Shown here: positions 44,660-55,624 of the stretch, in pieces | Layout of the letters: each line of letters starts with the position of its first letter | How positions within the stretch are numbered: the first letter of the stretch is position 1 | Notes under the pieces: generated by a model | Databases searched by the model: none | The model's input: only the letters and a program-made list of their open reading frames with translations | What the model was told of the DNA's origin: nothing | Translations under genes and position numbers: made by a program | NCBI GenBank assembly: GCA_030272155.1 | Contig: CP126197.1 | Span: 2,914,001-2,978,000 of the forward strand | Length of the DNA: 64,000 nt | From: Tetradesmus obliquus | Taxonomy: Eukaryota; Chlorophyta; Chlorophyceae; Sphaeropleales; Scenedesmaceae | Direction: 5' to 3'

Positions 44660-46045
44660 CATAATCAGGCTTACTGTCACAGCTGTGTCCGTAGCAAAGG
44701 CAATGTAGCTACAGCTGGTGACGGATGCACTGTTCAGGTGGCAATACACGGCAGCAGCTGTGTTACGCACTGATGTTATTGGTCTGCATGGTGACGCTGC
44801 GAGTAGGTTATTAGCCGGTGCACTTGACCCAACGAGCGCACTTGGACTGCACATGATGCATCCCTATGGTGTGCCCTGTGAGTATTGTGGGCTGATGGAT
44901 GCACAGCAGAAGCATGGCGCAAAAGTTCTAGCGTGCCATGAAAAATGAACGGCAGCCTGTAGTCACAGAGCATGATGCTCAGCATCCGATGCATAGACAT
45001 GGCATAAGGACGTTGAACTTCAATGTTAGCAATGGGCAATCTATGTTGTGTTGTGCTGTTCAGCAAATGACCTGCTGCTGCAGTGTTACTTTCTGGCAGC
45101 GGCACACGTGCGTAATAGCCGGTGGTCATAGGTTGCCATGATATACTGTTGCGCTTGCAGTGCGTGACGCGGAACAGATGCAGCAGCAGCATTTGAGCGC
45201 AGTGCTGTAAGGTGGTATCTGCAGAAACATTTCAGTGCACCGCTGCTGTAAATGTAGCGTATTTTCAGATGATTAATGATGTGCAGCACTGCATCACACC
45301 CGCAGTGTATAATCAGTGACTGGCATGTCGCAAGTTGTTAGCTGTACTGTACAGTACAAGTATGTCCGAGGTTTGCCTTATCTGCAGATGCGTGCTTCCG
45401 ACACAAACATGATGTTTTGCTTTGCTTGCAAGCGGCGGACAACTCATTCTACACACCTCAATTTAAACGAGCTTTTGTAAAGCGGCATGGTGAGGAGGCT
45501 GGCTGCTGCTGTTGTCTGTGCTGCTGGTGTGAGCGGGTTGTAGCCAGGCAAGCCCTGCAGCTGCTTGAAAATTCACTGCTCACTACCAAGTAACACAATC
45601 TTGACGATGCTCCAACATGTTTGAACAGGTCTTCAGCAACACCTGTGTGCAGCTTCATGTGACTCGAGACTTCATTAACAGTCAGGGCCATGGCATTCAA
45701 TCACCTATGATGGGTCCAGCCGCTGCTACCTGAGTGTGCAGGCAGGCAGGCCGCCTCTGCAATGGCGATAACGGCTTTCACATGGCACTTAATGCGGCAC
45801 GTTTCTGCAGCATAGCCATATGACTGCTGCTTTGAACTTTCGGGTGTACTACCGTTCATGACAAACATGGCTGTTTCCAGAACAGCTGAAGGAAATTCAC
45901 ACGAACCGTCTGATTTCGCACAAACCGGGACGCAAAAGATGCATTCCCCAGCAAGTCCCTGAGATCTATATACAGAGATCTTTAGATATTTGAACTGCGC
46001 CATGGAGGCTGGACAGTGCACGGTACCTACGATCTCCGACATTCG
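44660..46045. other. spacer between the two Cys-rich genes
   Basis: No gene recognised on either strand. Presumably the 3' UTR of gene A and the promoter of gene B. Confidence 0.4.
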
Positions 46046-46046
46046 A

Positions 46047-46105
46047 CAACGTTGGCCTGGTTCCGGAGCTCCGGAGCGCGCATCTCGACCTTTGACCGAC
46101 CTGCC
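46047..46105 (+). promoter_or_regulatory. two-box upstream element, copy 2
   Basis: CAACGTT (46047-46053), then CGACCTTTGACCGACCTGCC (46086-46105), about 140 nt before the start of gene B; spacing as in copy 1. Confidence 0.65.
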
Positions 46106-46246
46106 AAGCTGGAAGCTCAAATGTAGCACAGACCAGATCTACATACATAGTATAGTTTTTTGTATCATTGACTTCGCTTTTATCAGTTGGCCGCGTTGTG
46201 TCTGCCATTTTCCATCACCCTTGTGACTGCTCCTTGCTGCTGCAGC

Positions 46247-47510
46247 ATGATGCAGATCTCACCTCGCATTTGCGCCATGTGGCTGGTCCTAAGCTGCTTG
46301 TATGCGGCCAACGTGCTGAAAACCAACGCTTTTGAGTGTGGCAAGCCTCTTGGGCCGTGTGGGAGGGATGTGCCTGCAGGCACCACGTGCCCAAAAGGGG
46401 CCGGGTGGTGTGCAGCAGGCCACTACTGTGCCTATGCCGGCAACAGCACGTGCCAACCCTTGCCTAAGAACTGCGGCAAGGCGGGCAATGTGTGCTGCCC
46501 CAGCAATGCTAAGACCCCACACACCAGCAGCACGGGCGCCAGGGACCGTATCCCGTTCTGCACAGACGGCAGCACGTGCTATTATGACCCTTCCCTGCAG
46601 TTTACGTCATATACGCCTGATCCATACGCAGGGGTTGCAGGTAAGAGCTCCTGTCCCTGAATGTCGGCAGTCGCTGCAGCATGCTGCGCAGCAGCAACTC
46701 CAGCTGGTTCAGGCAGCTGATCTGCCTCACCGCTGCCAGCTGCTATAGCAGCTAGCTAGCTGCTGCTGTACCTAGCATGCAAGAGCAACAGCTGGTTGCA
46801 GCGCACTCACATTGTCGCAATGCCAGGCAACACATGTATGACTGCAGCACCTGCTGGAATTGCCATTGTGGTTAGACGGTCTCCAAACAATCCAGTCATA
46901 GTACCCTGACATGCAGCTGCAGCCGCACCTGTCTTTGCAGCTGCAATTTGCCTCCTGCTGCCTGCACGTCATAATGTCGGCCCCAGCATTTTAAGCATTG
47001 CAGAAATAGTCAAATACTCATGAAAACCCAGCTCCATGTGCTTGCAGGCGCCTGACAACATATCGCATACCTTGCCTGTCTGCAGGTACAGCGTGTCTGG
47101 CAATCCCTGCCAGCTGTGGCACCACCCCCAACAGCCCCTGCTGCCCGGACACCTACAGGGTTGCATACAACCCGCCCCTGAAGCGGGCAAAGTGCCCTGA
47201 GAACTTCTGGTGTGAGTTCGATAAGGAAAATGGACCCAAGTACCCTGGATCTGCTCTGATGGCGATGCCCACAGGTCGCTGCCAGCGCAATGCACCAGAC
47301 TGCGGCAAAGTAGGCAAGCCCTGCTGCGTCATTGACGGTGGCTGCTGCAGGGCTACTACATGCACCCCTGATGGAGGGAAGAAGGGCTACTGTGCAGCAG
47401 CTGATGGCAGAACTGAGGGTGTGAATGACAAGGACTTGATCTGCCAGCTGTGCCCGGCTGCTGGCGGCAGTGCCCTGCCATCTGGCTGCTCTAAGAGTGA
47501 GAGTGGGTGA
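46247..47510 (+). CDS. secreted Cys-rich protein B, tandem paralogue of A
   Basis: Two exons, 46247-46640 and 47086-47510, phase-1 intron at the same place as in gene A, 272 aa. Signal peptide MWLVLSCLYAANVLKTNA before FECGK. Exon 1 is nearly identical to A from FECGKPLG to GHYC, then diverges; exon 2 is more diverged but keeps every Cys module (SCGTTPNSPCCP, CGKVGKPCC, GYCAAADG, ICQLCPA). One N-glycosylation site (NSTC). The strongly conserved N-terminal module suggests it is the functional core or was recently homogenised. No known family recognised. Confidence 0.8.
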
Positions 47511-48482
47511 TGAAATTGAGTTATCACTTACGTAAAAGGCCAGGCCTGCTGTCAAAGCTAGCCAAGTCAGCCGTGTATTACAGGGTCAGCACACTTGATA
47601 AGACCAGACACAGTTTGTGCAGTGCAGTAGCTTGTGCAGTGCAGCAGCTTCAAGTTGCCGTTTCTGCAGTGCAGTGCGGTCGACTGTTTTTGGTGTGGCT
47701 AGTTCAGATTGTACACAAATGAGGTTGGGAGCCGCAGTCTGGTGCAAGTGGCACTGAGCAGCGCTGGTGTGGCATACTTTGCACACACTTTTGGCATGCA
47801 CATGAATGCGAGGAACTTGACGAGTCAGCTGTAGACTGTTTTCCAAGTGTCATGCACGCATGTTCTAGTTAGATGTCAGGCTGGGGTTCAGGCATACGGC
47901 AGAAGCTATCAGCACAAAAAGCATTGGCTGTGGCATGTGTACAGCGCCTGATGCTTCAGGTCCAATGCATGCATGATGGTTTACATCTAAGACGGTGCCA
48001 GGATCCTCATGTAACCACCGCTCTCATGACGGCGTGCAAGCAACAACGCATGTGTGTTCACTGCAGGCACATTATTGCATCATATGACATCCATTAATGA
48101 GCTACTCTGTCACAGCCGCAGCAGCAGCAGCAGTAGCAGCAGCAGCAGCAGTGGCGGAAGTCAAGTGCGTCCTCCTGCTGCTTGCTGCACAGCGCACCCC
48201 TCGCAAGCTCGCCACTGGCTAACCGCAGCACGGAGCAGCCATTTGTGCAAAACGGCACAGTCAAAGGCTGCTGGTATACTACTGGTGCAGAGTTGTTGTA
48301 ACACGCGTCGATTAGGACGTCCTGCCTTGCATGGCTGCACAAGCACAGCGAAGTTCACAGCTACTGTTCCTACACTGCCGCCAGCACTTGGCGAATGTAT
48401 CCAAGCTGACAAGCTTTTGATATAGCATAACACATGTAGAAGCGTCATGGTGGCCGGAAATTGCGCTTTCCGCATATTATTT
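47511..48482. other. intergenic
   Basis: No gene recognised. A CAG cluster lies at 48116-48150. Confidence 0.4.
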
Positions 48483-48690
48483 CCAACGTTGACAACTGCC
48501 GCCGAGGGACGAGACTCTCGACCTTTGACCGGCCTGCCAAGCATGAAGCTTGCTTGCAGCACGAAAGTGATCTACTTCAAACGTTTCTGGGGGCCACCGC
48601 TATGCTTCTAATCAAGTGGCCGCATTGTGGCTGCATTTTCACCTTACCTCAGTGACGGCAGGTTCAGCTAAGTCACATGATAAGGGCTAC
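48483..48690 (+). pseudogene. orphan promoter/5' leader of a third Cys-rich gene copy
   Basis: CCAACGTT (48483-48490) and CGACCTTTGACCGGCCTGCC (48529-48548) match the elements before genes A and B. Similarity to gene B's leader continues (AAGTGGCCGCATTGTG, TGCATTTTC) to an ATGAT at about 48681 that aligns with gene B's start codon, but the reading frame after it stops within nine codons and no Cys-rich sequence follows. Best read as a copy truncated at the start codon. Confidence 0.6.
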
Positions 48691-50024
48691 CAACATGGGG
48701 TAGGAACTCCTAACCAAAGCTGGTATGAAATATCACGCACTGCAGCGCAGCATTACTGCTGTAATTTATTTCTTTAAACTTGGTACGCTCTTGTCCTAGC
48801 ACAGCGGCCAAGCAGGTGACTACGTGGCGCCCCCTCATCCCCCGCACCCCCCCCCCCCCCCCCCCCGCCCCCAGGCCCCCTTGGGGCCCCAGCACCCAGC
48901 AGTGTTGACGCCGATTGATGACACTGCCTCCATGCATGCATCATGTAACATAAAGAATCAAACGCAACTAGAGATGACAGAGAGCATCCTTACTGTTGCT
49001 AAGTCACTGCTGCTGCAAGTCATGCCACAGTGACTTTCTGTGTGAAATACATTAGCATAGCATACCATCATGGTATCCTGCCAGCACACCCTGCTTCAAC
49101 ACATAAAAGGATGTTATTGATACTTGTCCGAAGTAGTAATAGGTAGCAGCCGTGGGACGTAATCATGTTTTTACGTTTGAACAGCCCATTCAAACCTGCA
49201 TGACAGGTTCGCCAGCGCTGCTACAATGGCGTCAGGAATGAATGTGCAGTTTGATCGCCGCCTTGCTGTATTTTCTGGATGCTGCTATTGCGTACGGTGC
49301 CAAAGCGGAAGCAGACTAGACAGTGAGGCCGGTGCATTTGGCTGGTGGCGACAACATTGCGCACAAACGAACGCATAAGTGCCTGCCTTTATATTTTTAC
49401 GCTTGTAACGATGACGAAGCGCAGCAGCGCGCGCCAGCAAGCAAGAACGTGGGCTGCAGGCAGTTGGTTGACAAATGCTACCTGCTCAGCTTGCAGCGCG
49501 AACTCTGTTGATGTCAACACTCAATGCTTGGGACTAAATACCACGGGTTTGACATATCCGCAGCTGGCGAAACTCACCAAGGCTGCAGCACATGTGTTAG
49601 CAGCAGTAGCAAGTTACAAGTTGCAATTCCTGTCACTTCACGTTGGGTATATGCCAGCTGTACAGTTGGTGATCACCAACGGCAGCAGCAGATGACATTG
49701 TGCAGCCCTGCGCATGCAGTGTGTTCACAGCTGCTGCTATTGTAGCGCACACAGCAACAGCACAGGTGCTGCTGCTGCTACGGCTGCTGCTGGGCTCCTG
49801 CGGCTGCTGGCTGCTGCCAAAAGCAGTTCAGCAGTAGTACAATTATTACCGCAAGTGCGCAGTGCATTGCGCAGCGCTGTCCCCACTCCTCCCACCACCT
49901 GCTGGACATATGCTTGATGCTGCTACAGCAGTCCTCCGGCGCAATCAACAGCTCAAATACTAGCAGGCCCACTCACACACAACTTCACGGTGCAGCAGGC
50001 CATGCACATAATGGATGCCAACAG
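48691..50024. other. intergenic with poly-C tract
   Basis: C-run at 48847-48866 interrupted once by G just after. No gene recognised; presumably the 3' flank of the DUF4436-like gene on the minus strand. Confidence 0.4.
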
Positions 50025-51416
50025 TCACATGCGTGCACTCCAAGTGGAGCGCTGCATGGCACCAAGATCCTTCGCCACTGCAGATGGCTGCGCCAAGGGC
50101 CAGCTTGCTACTGCCAGCGTAACTGCAGAGCCACTGCATGCTTGAGCAGCCGCTAGCCCTGGCGTGTTACTGCACACAGCTGTTGCCGCTGCTGCTGGTA
50201 GTGAGGCTGGTGACAGTGGCGATGCACCAGTGCCTGCAACGGTTTGCGGCGTGCTGGTTTGCGCGCGCATGCTGCACTCTTCATACAGGAACTTCCCCAG
50301 CTGCAGAATGATAGCAAAGCTGATCAACAACAGCTCTGCGTAGATGTGCATGACATCGGCAGCTGTGCCTCCTGGGGGTGCAGCTGGCCAGAGCCCCCGA
50401 ACTGCTGGCAGCGCAAACAGCAGTGCTGCAGAAAAAGACAGCAGGTCATACCTCATCTCACTGCCTGTGTGTGGAGGCTGCAGCATCCACCACACCGTTG
50501 CTGTGAACGCGGCAAGCGCCAACACCCACATTACAGCCTGCATAACTCTCAACATTGTAAGAGACGTCTCATCAAGTGCCACTTGGCCTGTGAGCCGTAA
50601 GGCCCTGCCGGCTGCATACCAGGTGCAGTTTGTGTTGTACATCTGGTACATGGGTATGTTTTGAAGTGTCAAGCTCACCGCATAAGGGACCGTGCTGGTG
50701 ATTTCCGTGCCATCGTCTGTTGTATGGTTGGTGTACGCTGTGAAGTATACGTCCCACGACAAGATGGTATTGGGGTACATTGCTGGCGTGCCGACTGTTA
50801 TGTTGCCTGTCTGCAGATGTTGCCTGCCTGGCAGCTGCCAGGCGTCCAGAAGTGGAAGAGCAACTGTTGTGACTGTCGCCATGCTCCCATTTGAGAAGAC
50901 AGAGTTAACCTGCATGTTGTACTCCACCACCAGATTCCAACTTGAATTCAGGTTCAAGCGTGTGTAGGATGGCGGCCTGCTGTAGCTTCCCCAGAAGGCA
51001 GTAAAGCACTGCAGCTCTGCCTTGTAGTACGTCAAGTCAATAGTCGCAAAGCGGCAGTCTGTGGTTATCATTTTATCTTCTGCCCCGGGGTCAGCTTTAA
51101 ATCCACTCCTAAGGTGCCTTCGGCTTTTGTTCCGCATAGCGTCTCCTCTGCAGAAACCATCGCCGATACCCCAAGAGCAGTTTGGGTCAGACCCATCAAT
51201 TGGTGGGACTAGGTCAAGGCTGTCAGCTGCTGGCTGCCAGAAGCCACAGTATTCTACAGAGTTCTTGAGTTTCAACTGTCTCTGCGGGCTGTTTTGGCCT
51301 GCTAATCGGTAAAACGGAATAAGCACGGCACACAGTGCGCCAAGGACCAAAGCAGCCCAAACTGTCAACTTGCAGATGTGCGTACGCGACCGCCCTGAGT
51401 CCATAGTAAAATGCAT
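50025..51416 (-). CDS. DUF4436-like membrane glycoprotein
   Basis: One uninterrupted frame, 463 aa from ATG 51416 (ATG 51404 is the alternative). TM1 at about residues 18-40 (AALVLGALCAVLIPFY), then a luminal/extracellular domain of ~230 residues with at least seven N-glycosylation sequons, then three TMs: VMWVLALAAFTATVWWML, LLSFSAALLFALPAVRGLW and IYAELLLISFAIILQLGKFL. The TM2-TM4 spacing with the PAVRGLWPAAPPGG loop fits the DUF4436 family of fungi and algae, whose function is unknown. The C-terminal ~70 residues are Ala/Ser-rich. CTGCAG directly precedes the ATG, so an upstream exon cannot be excluded. Confidence 0.68.
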   Translation of the reverse strand: MHFTMDSGRSRTHICKLTVWAALVLGALCAVLIPFYRLAGQNSPQRQLKLKNSVEYCGFWQPAADSLDLVPPIDGSDPNCSWGIGDGFCRGDAMRNKSRRHLRSGFKADPGAEDKMITTDCRFATIDLTYYKAELQCFTAFWGSYSRPPSYTRLNLNSSWNLVVEYNMQVNSVFSNGSMATVTTVALPLLDAWQLPGRQHLQTGNITVGTPAMYPNTILSWDVYFTAYTNHTTDDGTEITSTVPYAVSLTLQNIPMYQMYNTNCTWYAAGRALRLTGQVALDETSLTMLRVMQAVMWVLALAAFTATVWWMLQPPHTGSEMRYDLLSFSAALLFALPAVRGLWPAAPPGGTAADVMHIYAELLLISFAIILQLGKFLYEECSMRAQTSTPQTVAGTGASPLSPASLPAAAATAVCSNTPGLAAAQACSGSAVTLAVASWPLAQPSAVAKDLGAMQRSTWSARM

Positions 51417-52166
51417 CTGCAGGAAACACTGCAAATGGCGTGTCACTCATCACGGGACTGAGCCTGCATGACTGGACAGCTGTAGCATACAACGCAAGAA
51501 AGTCGAGATACTGTATATGCGCCGCTGCTGCTGTGACCAGATACGTACATGCTGATGTTACCCAAGGTTCAGCTTTCAACTGCATCACTGTTGGGTAGTG
51601 GTCTTCAAGTGCACTGCCACCGACCTTCGTTGGGGCGTAATCAGCGTGACAAGCACGGGGCGTACTTAGCCCCGACGTGGTCGCAGGAGCAACAGCTTGT
51701 GTGATGACATGTCAAGTTAACTCTTACAAACACACTAAGTGCAAGATTTTGTGGCAATGTACGCCTGACGCTCCGGCAGCACCGTCACCATCACAGTGCG
51801 AAAGACGACCACGAGCATCACCAAACGCCGTAACCGGGTGAGAAATGTATATTTGATTAATGTAGGTGTTGGTGTGTTCCGAACGTCGGACTAATACGCC
51901 TCAGCTTGACAGCCACTGCTGCATTGCTCTGCTGTAATGCAGTGCTGCTGATTGCACTTGTGAAGCCATAACTGCAGCTGCATTCGCATGCGAGCTGGAA
52001 GCTGTGCAAACGACCCTGAATCTGCTCTTTGATTAAATGTCGGCATGCTCGTTCTGCAGGGTGAAGGTCACTGGAACGCCAGCCACAACTGTGAAGGTCA
52101 CCGCAGCGCGCTGCAGCCGCGCGGCTGACTGCACACTCAGAGCTACCATCAATATTGTTGACAGAC
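51417..52166. other. divergent spacer of the DUF4436-like and DUF1036-like genes
   Basis: 750 bp between two outward-pointing starts. Nothing else recognised apart from a short direct repeat (GTGAAGGTCAC) at about 52061 and 52090. Confidence 0.4.
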
Positions 52167-52805
52167 ATGCAAGGCACCAAGCATGCCGTGGTGTTGACTG
52201 CAACAGTGGTGGTGTTGGTTATGTGCGGCCTATTTTTGGCCGATGCGCAGGACGCAGGGATCATAGTCCCCATCCAGCCAATCGTTGGGATTCCCAGTGG
52301 CATGCAAGGTGCGACTCTTGTCCGGCCTGGGCCTAGACCAGCGGATATCATCGTAGGTCCAGATTCCGTGGTGGATCCGCGCGACTTGCAGGACGCGGCG
52401 GTGGTGGCCGCCCGCCCACAGGGGCCCTCGAGCTACGCGTGTTCGGGCGCAAGCCCCGCAAACTACATACCGTCTGGATGGCACATCACAATGCAGAACA
52501 CTTGTGTCAGGGACACTGTTGTTGTCGCTGTCAAGTACAAAGTCAATGGGCAATGGCGCTCTAATGGACCCTGGACTCTACTTCCCGGGGAAACGGTGCC
52601 TGCCGTTTTGACAGACTCCAGGTACTTTTTCTACTCTGCGGTCAGCCCCACAAACGGCAAAAAGCCGGGTGGAACCCGGCTCTGCTTCAACCCATGCGGT
52701 GATGGAATCGTCTGTGGGTGGTTGGTGAACATTTTAAAGCTGAACTTCAGGTATGCGACTAACATAGCTGGTATCACAAAGCTGGTGTTTCACATCCCGT
52801 GTTAG
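52167..52805 (+). CDS. secreted protein with DUF1036-like domain
   Basis: Single-exon frame, 212 aa, start at ATG 52167. Signal peptide HAVVLTATVVVLVMCGLFLADA with a likely cut before QDAG. A Pro/Val-rich linker follows, then from about residue 100 a compact domain: ITMQNTCVRDTVVVAVKY, a WRSNGPWTLLPGETV core, YFFYSAVSP, and two Cys pairs near the end (CFNPCGDGIVCG, final Cys). The hydrophobic strand, W-x-L-x-P-G-E and aromatic strand order resembles DUF1036-type secreted domains; that match is tentative. Role unknown. Confidence 0.6.
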   Translation: MQGTKHAVVLTATVVVLVMCGLFLADAQDAGIIVPIQPIVGIPSGMQGATLVRPGPRPADIIVGPDSVVDPRDLQDAAVVAARPQGPSSYACSGASPANYIPSGWHITMQNTCVRDTVVVAVKYKVNGQWRSNGPWTLLPGETVPAVLTDSRYFFYSAVSPTNGKKPGGTRLCFNPCGDGIVCGWLVNILKLNFRYATNIAGITKLVFHIPC

Positions 52806-55624
52806 TGACGATGCCGCACGGTGGCAGGCCTGCCGCCCAGGCCACGGCTGGCAATTCCTGAACTGCCCAGCCTGCGATGCGCAAGCCGTGCCTGCAACAG
52901 CATGCATGATGGCTATAAGCGGTCTTCATGAATGAACTGACTACCAGCATGGTGTTGTATGCTGGTGTGGTTTCTGTTGAGCTACCAAGCAGAGCCACAG
53001 CTGTTGGCTGAAGCTCAGCTTCAATCTGCAGGCTTGAGCATAGCTGCAATAGCGTACAGCTTTTAATGACTATTTGACAATGCAGGGTTGCTGCGCAGGT
53101 TTGCTGCGGTTACGAGGATGCCTTGCACATGCAGACGTGCGTGCAGTGGTGTTGTGTTGTTGCTAACCAGGGGTTCACTGAAGCCTGCGACCTATCATTA
53201 CATGCCTCTCTGTGCCAGCCTGTTGCCAGCACTCCACAGAGTGCTGGCCAGCGCAGCAACAATGTTTGAAACAAGTGGTTTAGGGTGTGTGCTGCACCTC
53301 TTCTTGGTAGGAAAGAGTCAATCACTTGCTTGATTGATTACATTGGTGTGTGCTGCGGGGTGTTCGGGGGCGGGCTTCACATGTGCCTGCTGCCGCTGCA
53401 GTTCTGCATCTGCATGCGCTTGGCCAGGGTCAGTCTGCTGGGTGTTTTTGCATACTTGGCCATGGCTGCAGGACGGCCGTGCCTTGTGGGTGTGGCCTTG
53501 CTGGCTGGGTGAACTTGGCTTGCCTGGATGAGCCCTAAACCCACCGGTGCGGCTGGCCCCAGCGCTGCGGCTGCCCGCTTTTCAGTGACTGAAGTGCTGT
53601 GAATGGCTGTTAAGCTCTCCTTTGAAAAAGGAACGTTGTTCAGGGAAGATCCGCGTGTTCCCAGCCAGCCTTGCAGTTTATATGCGACCGCTGTGTGTGC
53701 GCTTAGCTAATCCATAGGCATCGCAATTTGGGCGTTGCAACGCCCTCAAATGTACATTAATTGTGTTTTCTGGTGGAGCAGCGACACATGCTTGCTGTGA
53801 CAGCCCAAACCTCAGGCCCAAGCTACTCATTTCAGCTGTTATGTCAGTGTCGTGCTATTATGCCAGGTTATGCTGATTCTGATGAATTCATCACTCTTCG
53901 AAGAGTGCAGCTCAGGCAACGAGTTGCCTTGTGTACAGCAACCAGTCGCAGCTCTGGACGGATCCTAGCGATACTATAGATATATACTCTAGATACTTAC
54001 TTGTACAGCTGTCAATGTGTACCAAGGGTAGGTACCGAAGCGGTGCCAGCATTTGCAACAATCTTTTTGACTCACTATAGTCTAGCTAGACTAACTGCTG
54101 GCTACCAACAAGCACAAGTTTCCACTGCGTGGTAAGGACAGGGTTGACGTTGACTGCGACTAAAGGATGCGACAGCAGCAACTGCCAATGCACCAGGCGT
54201 TTGAGTTGCTTTGCGCAGCATGCTGTAACGTTGGCAGCTGTCCTTATTGCAGCACTGCTGCAGCTGAGCTGCCATGGCTGCGGTGACGTCGTTGCTGGGC
54301 TGCAAGCCTACACACGTAGTCTAAACAGGCTTCCCATGAGTTTCTTGAGAACAGACCCATGATATGTGACATGCATGTTGGTCACGGCAGCTGCTGTGGC
54401 GAACAGCGCGAAAACGGCATGGGCTCCGAGGACTGATTAGCAGCCGATGCTGGTGTACGGCACAATAAGAGCTACGTGAATTCGGCGATGTATGTTTACA
54501 GCACATATTGCTGCTGGACAGCCCAACTCGAAACGTCGAAGACTGAAAGGGCATGCGCCCACCGGCAAAGTAGCGCTGCGCAGGAGTAGGCGAGTCTTGA
54601 GAGTCACGCATACTAAAAATGGTTGTTATAATGTTTCGTTGCCGCTGAGGCTGCGCGGGGTCCAAAAATTGCAATGGAATACACAGCGTTTGTGGCGCGT
54701 TAGGCACTCTGTTGTTTCCACACAGCAGCATTCGCGATTTTTAGGTATTTTTAGTTAAACGCAAATTGTACCTGATTTATATTAACCAGTATGAACATGC
54801 TGCCGGAGTGCGCATTTGGCTGCAGTGAAACTAAACACAGAAGTGTGGTGCTGGTGTGGGTGCCAGCAGCGACCAGCAACACATAGCTCACTTGATTAGT
54901 TTGTTAATTGCAAAGTCCGAATTTGGTATACACTTTTGCGCAGGTGCTGTGCCAGCAATGTAAATCGCGGTGCTGGCTTCAGCCTTCTGTTGCTGCTCAA
55001 CCCGTACAGAACATACCTGAGTTTTTGATAGACTAGTTAAGGATAGTTGCGGTGCTGTGGCTCCATCGAAGCAGCCTGTGCAGGCCTAGACGGAATGACT
55101 GCCATCTGGCAAACTTGCTTTTACTAGTATCCGTAACAAACATGAAAGCAACACACGGTGATGATGCGCTGTAGTTCCAGCGCCTGCAGGCGGTGTTGAT
55201 GTCTGACTGCCATGACACTAGGTAACAACTCGAGTGCTGTGTGTGCACACTATAAAATTGGTACAACGTGCAAGCAGGTCAATCATTACAGGTCAATCAT
55301 TGCTCGTGGCTGCAGTCTATACAGGATAATCGTCATCATGTTACCCATCAAGCCATAGCATCAACACCAGTCTATACAGAAATCCGCAGGTTCTGTGTAC
55401 TAGTTGCTGGCCAGCAAAGCTCTAGCTTGCCGACATACAACGTAAAATCATGACAGCAGTCTCCAGCGCAGGTCGAGGCAGCACCAAGTACAGGCCCATC
55501 AGCTGGTTGTCACACTGACACACACACCAATTGGTCAGTACAAGCAGCAGCTGCAAGCTGTCAGCCACAGCTCAGCTGCCCAACCAGCTCCTGCAAAGCA
55601 TCCAGTCCAGCCAGCCAGCCAGCC
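52806..55624. other. gene-poor interval
   Basis: No gene recognised over 2.8 kb on either strand apart from the 38-bp LINE-like fragment at 55328. Open frames are short and lack exon borders. Confidence 0.4.
55328..55365 (+). repeat. LINE-derived fragment matching 803-840
   Basis: About 36 bp match the reverse complement of 803-838 with two mismatches. Both mismatches are third-position silent changes in the frame reading HHVTHQAIAST, so both copies descend from a coding element. Confidence 0.6.

Noticed and set aside
54069..54080. GACTCACTATAG, resembling part of a T7 promoter
   Set aside because: Only 12 bases match and there is no vector or phage context; coincidence is the likely explanation.
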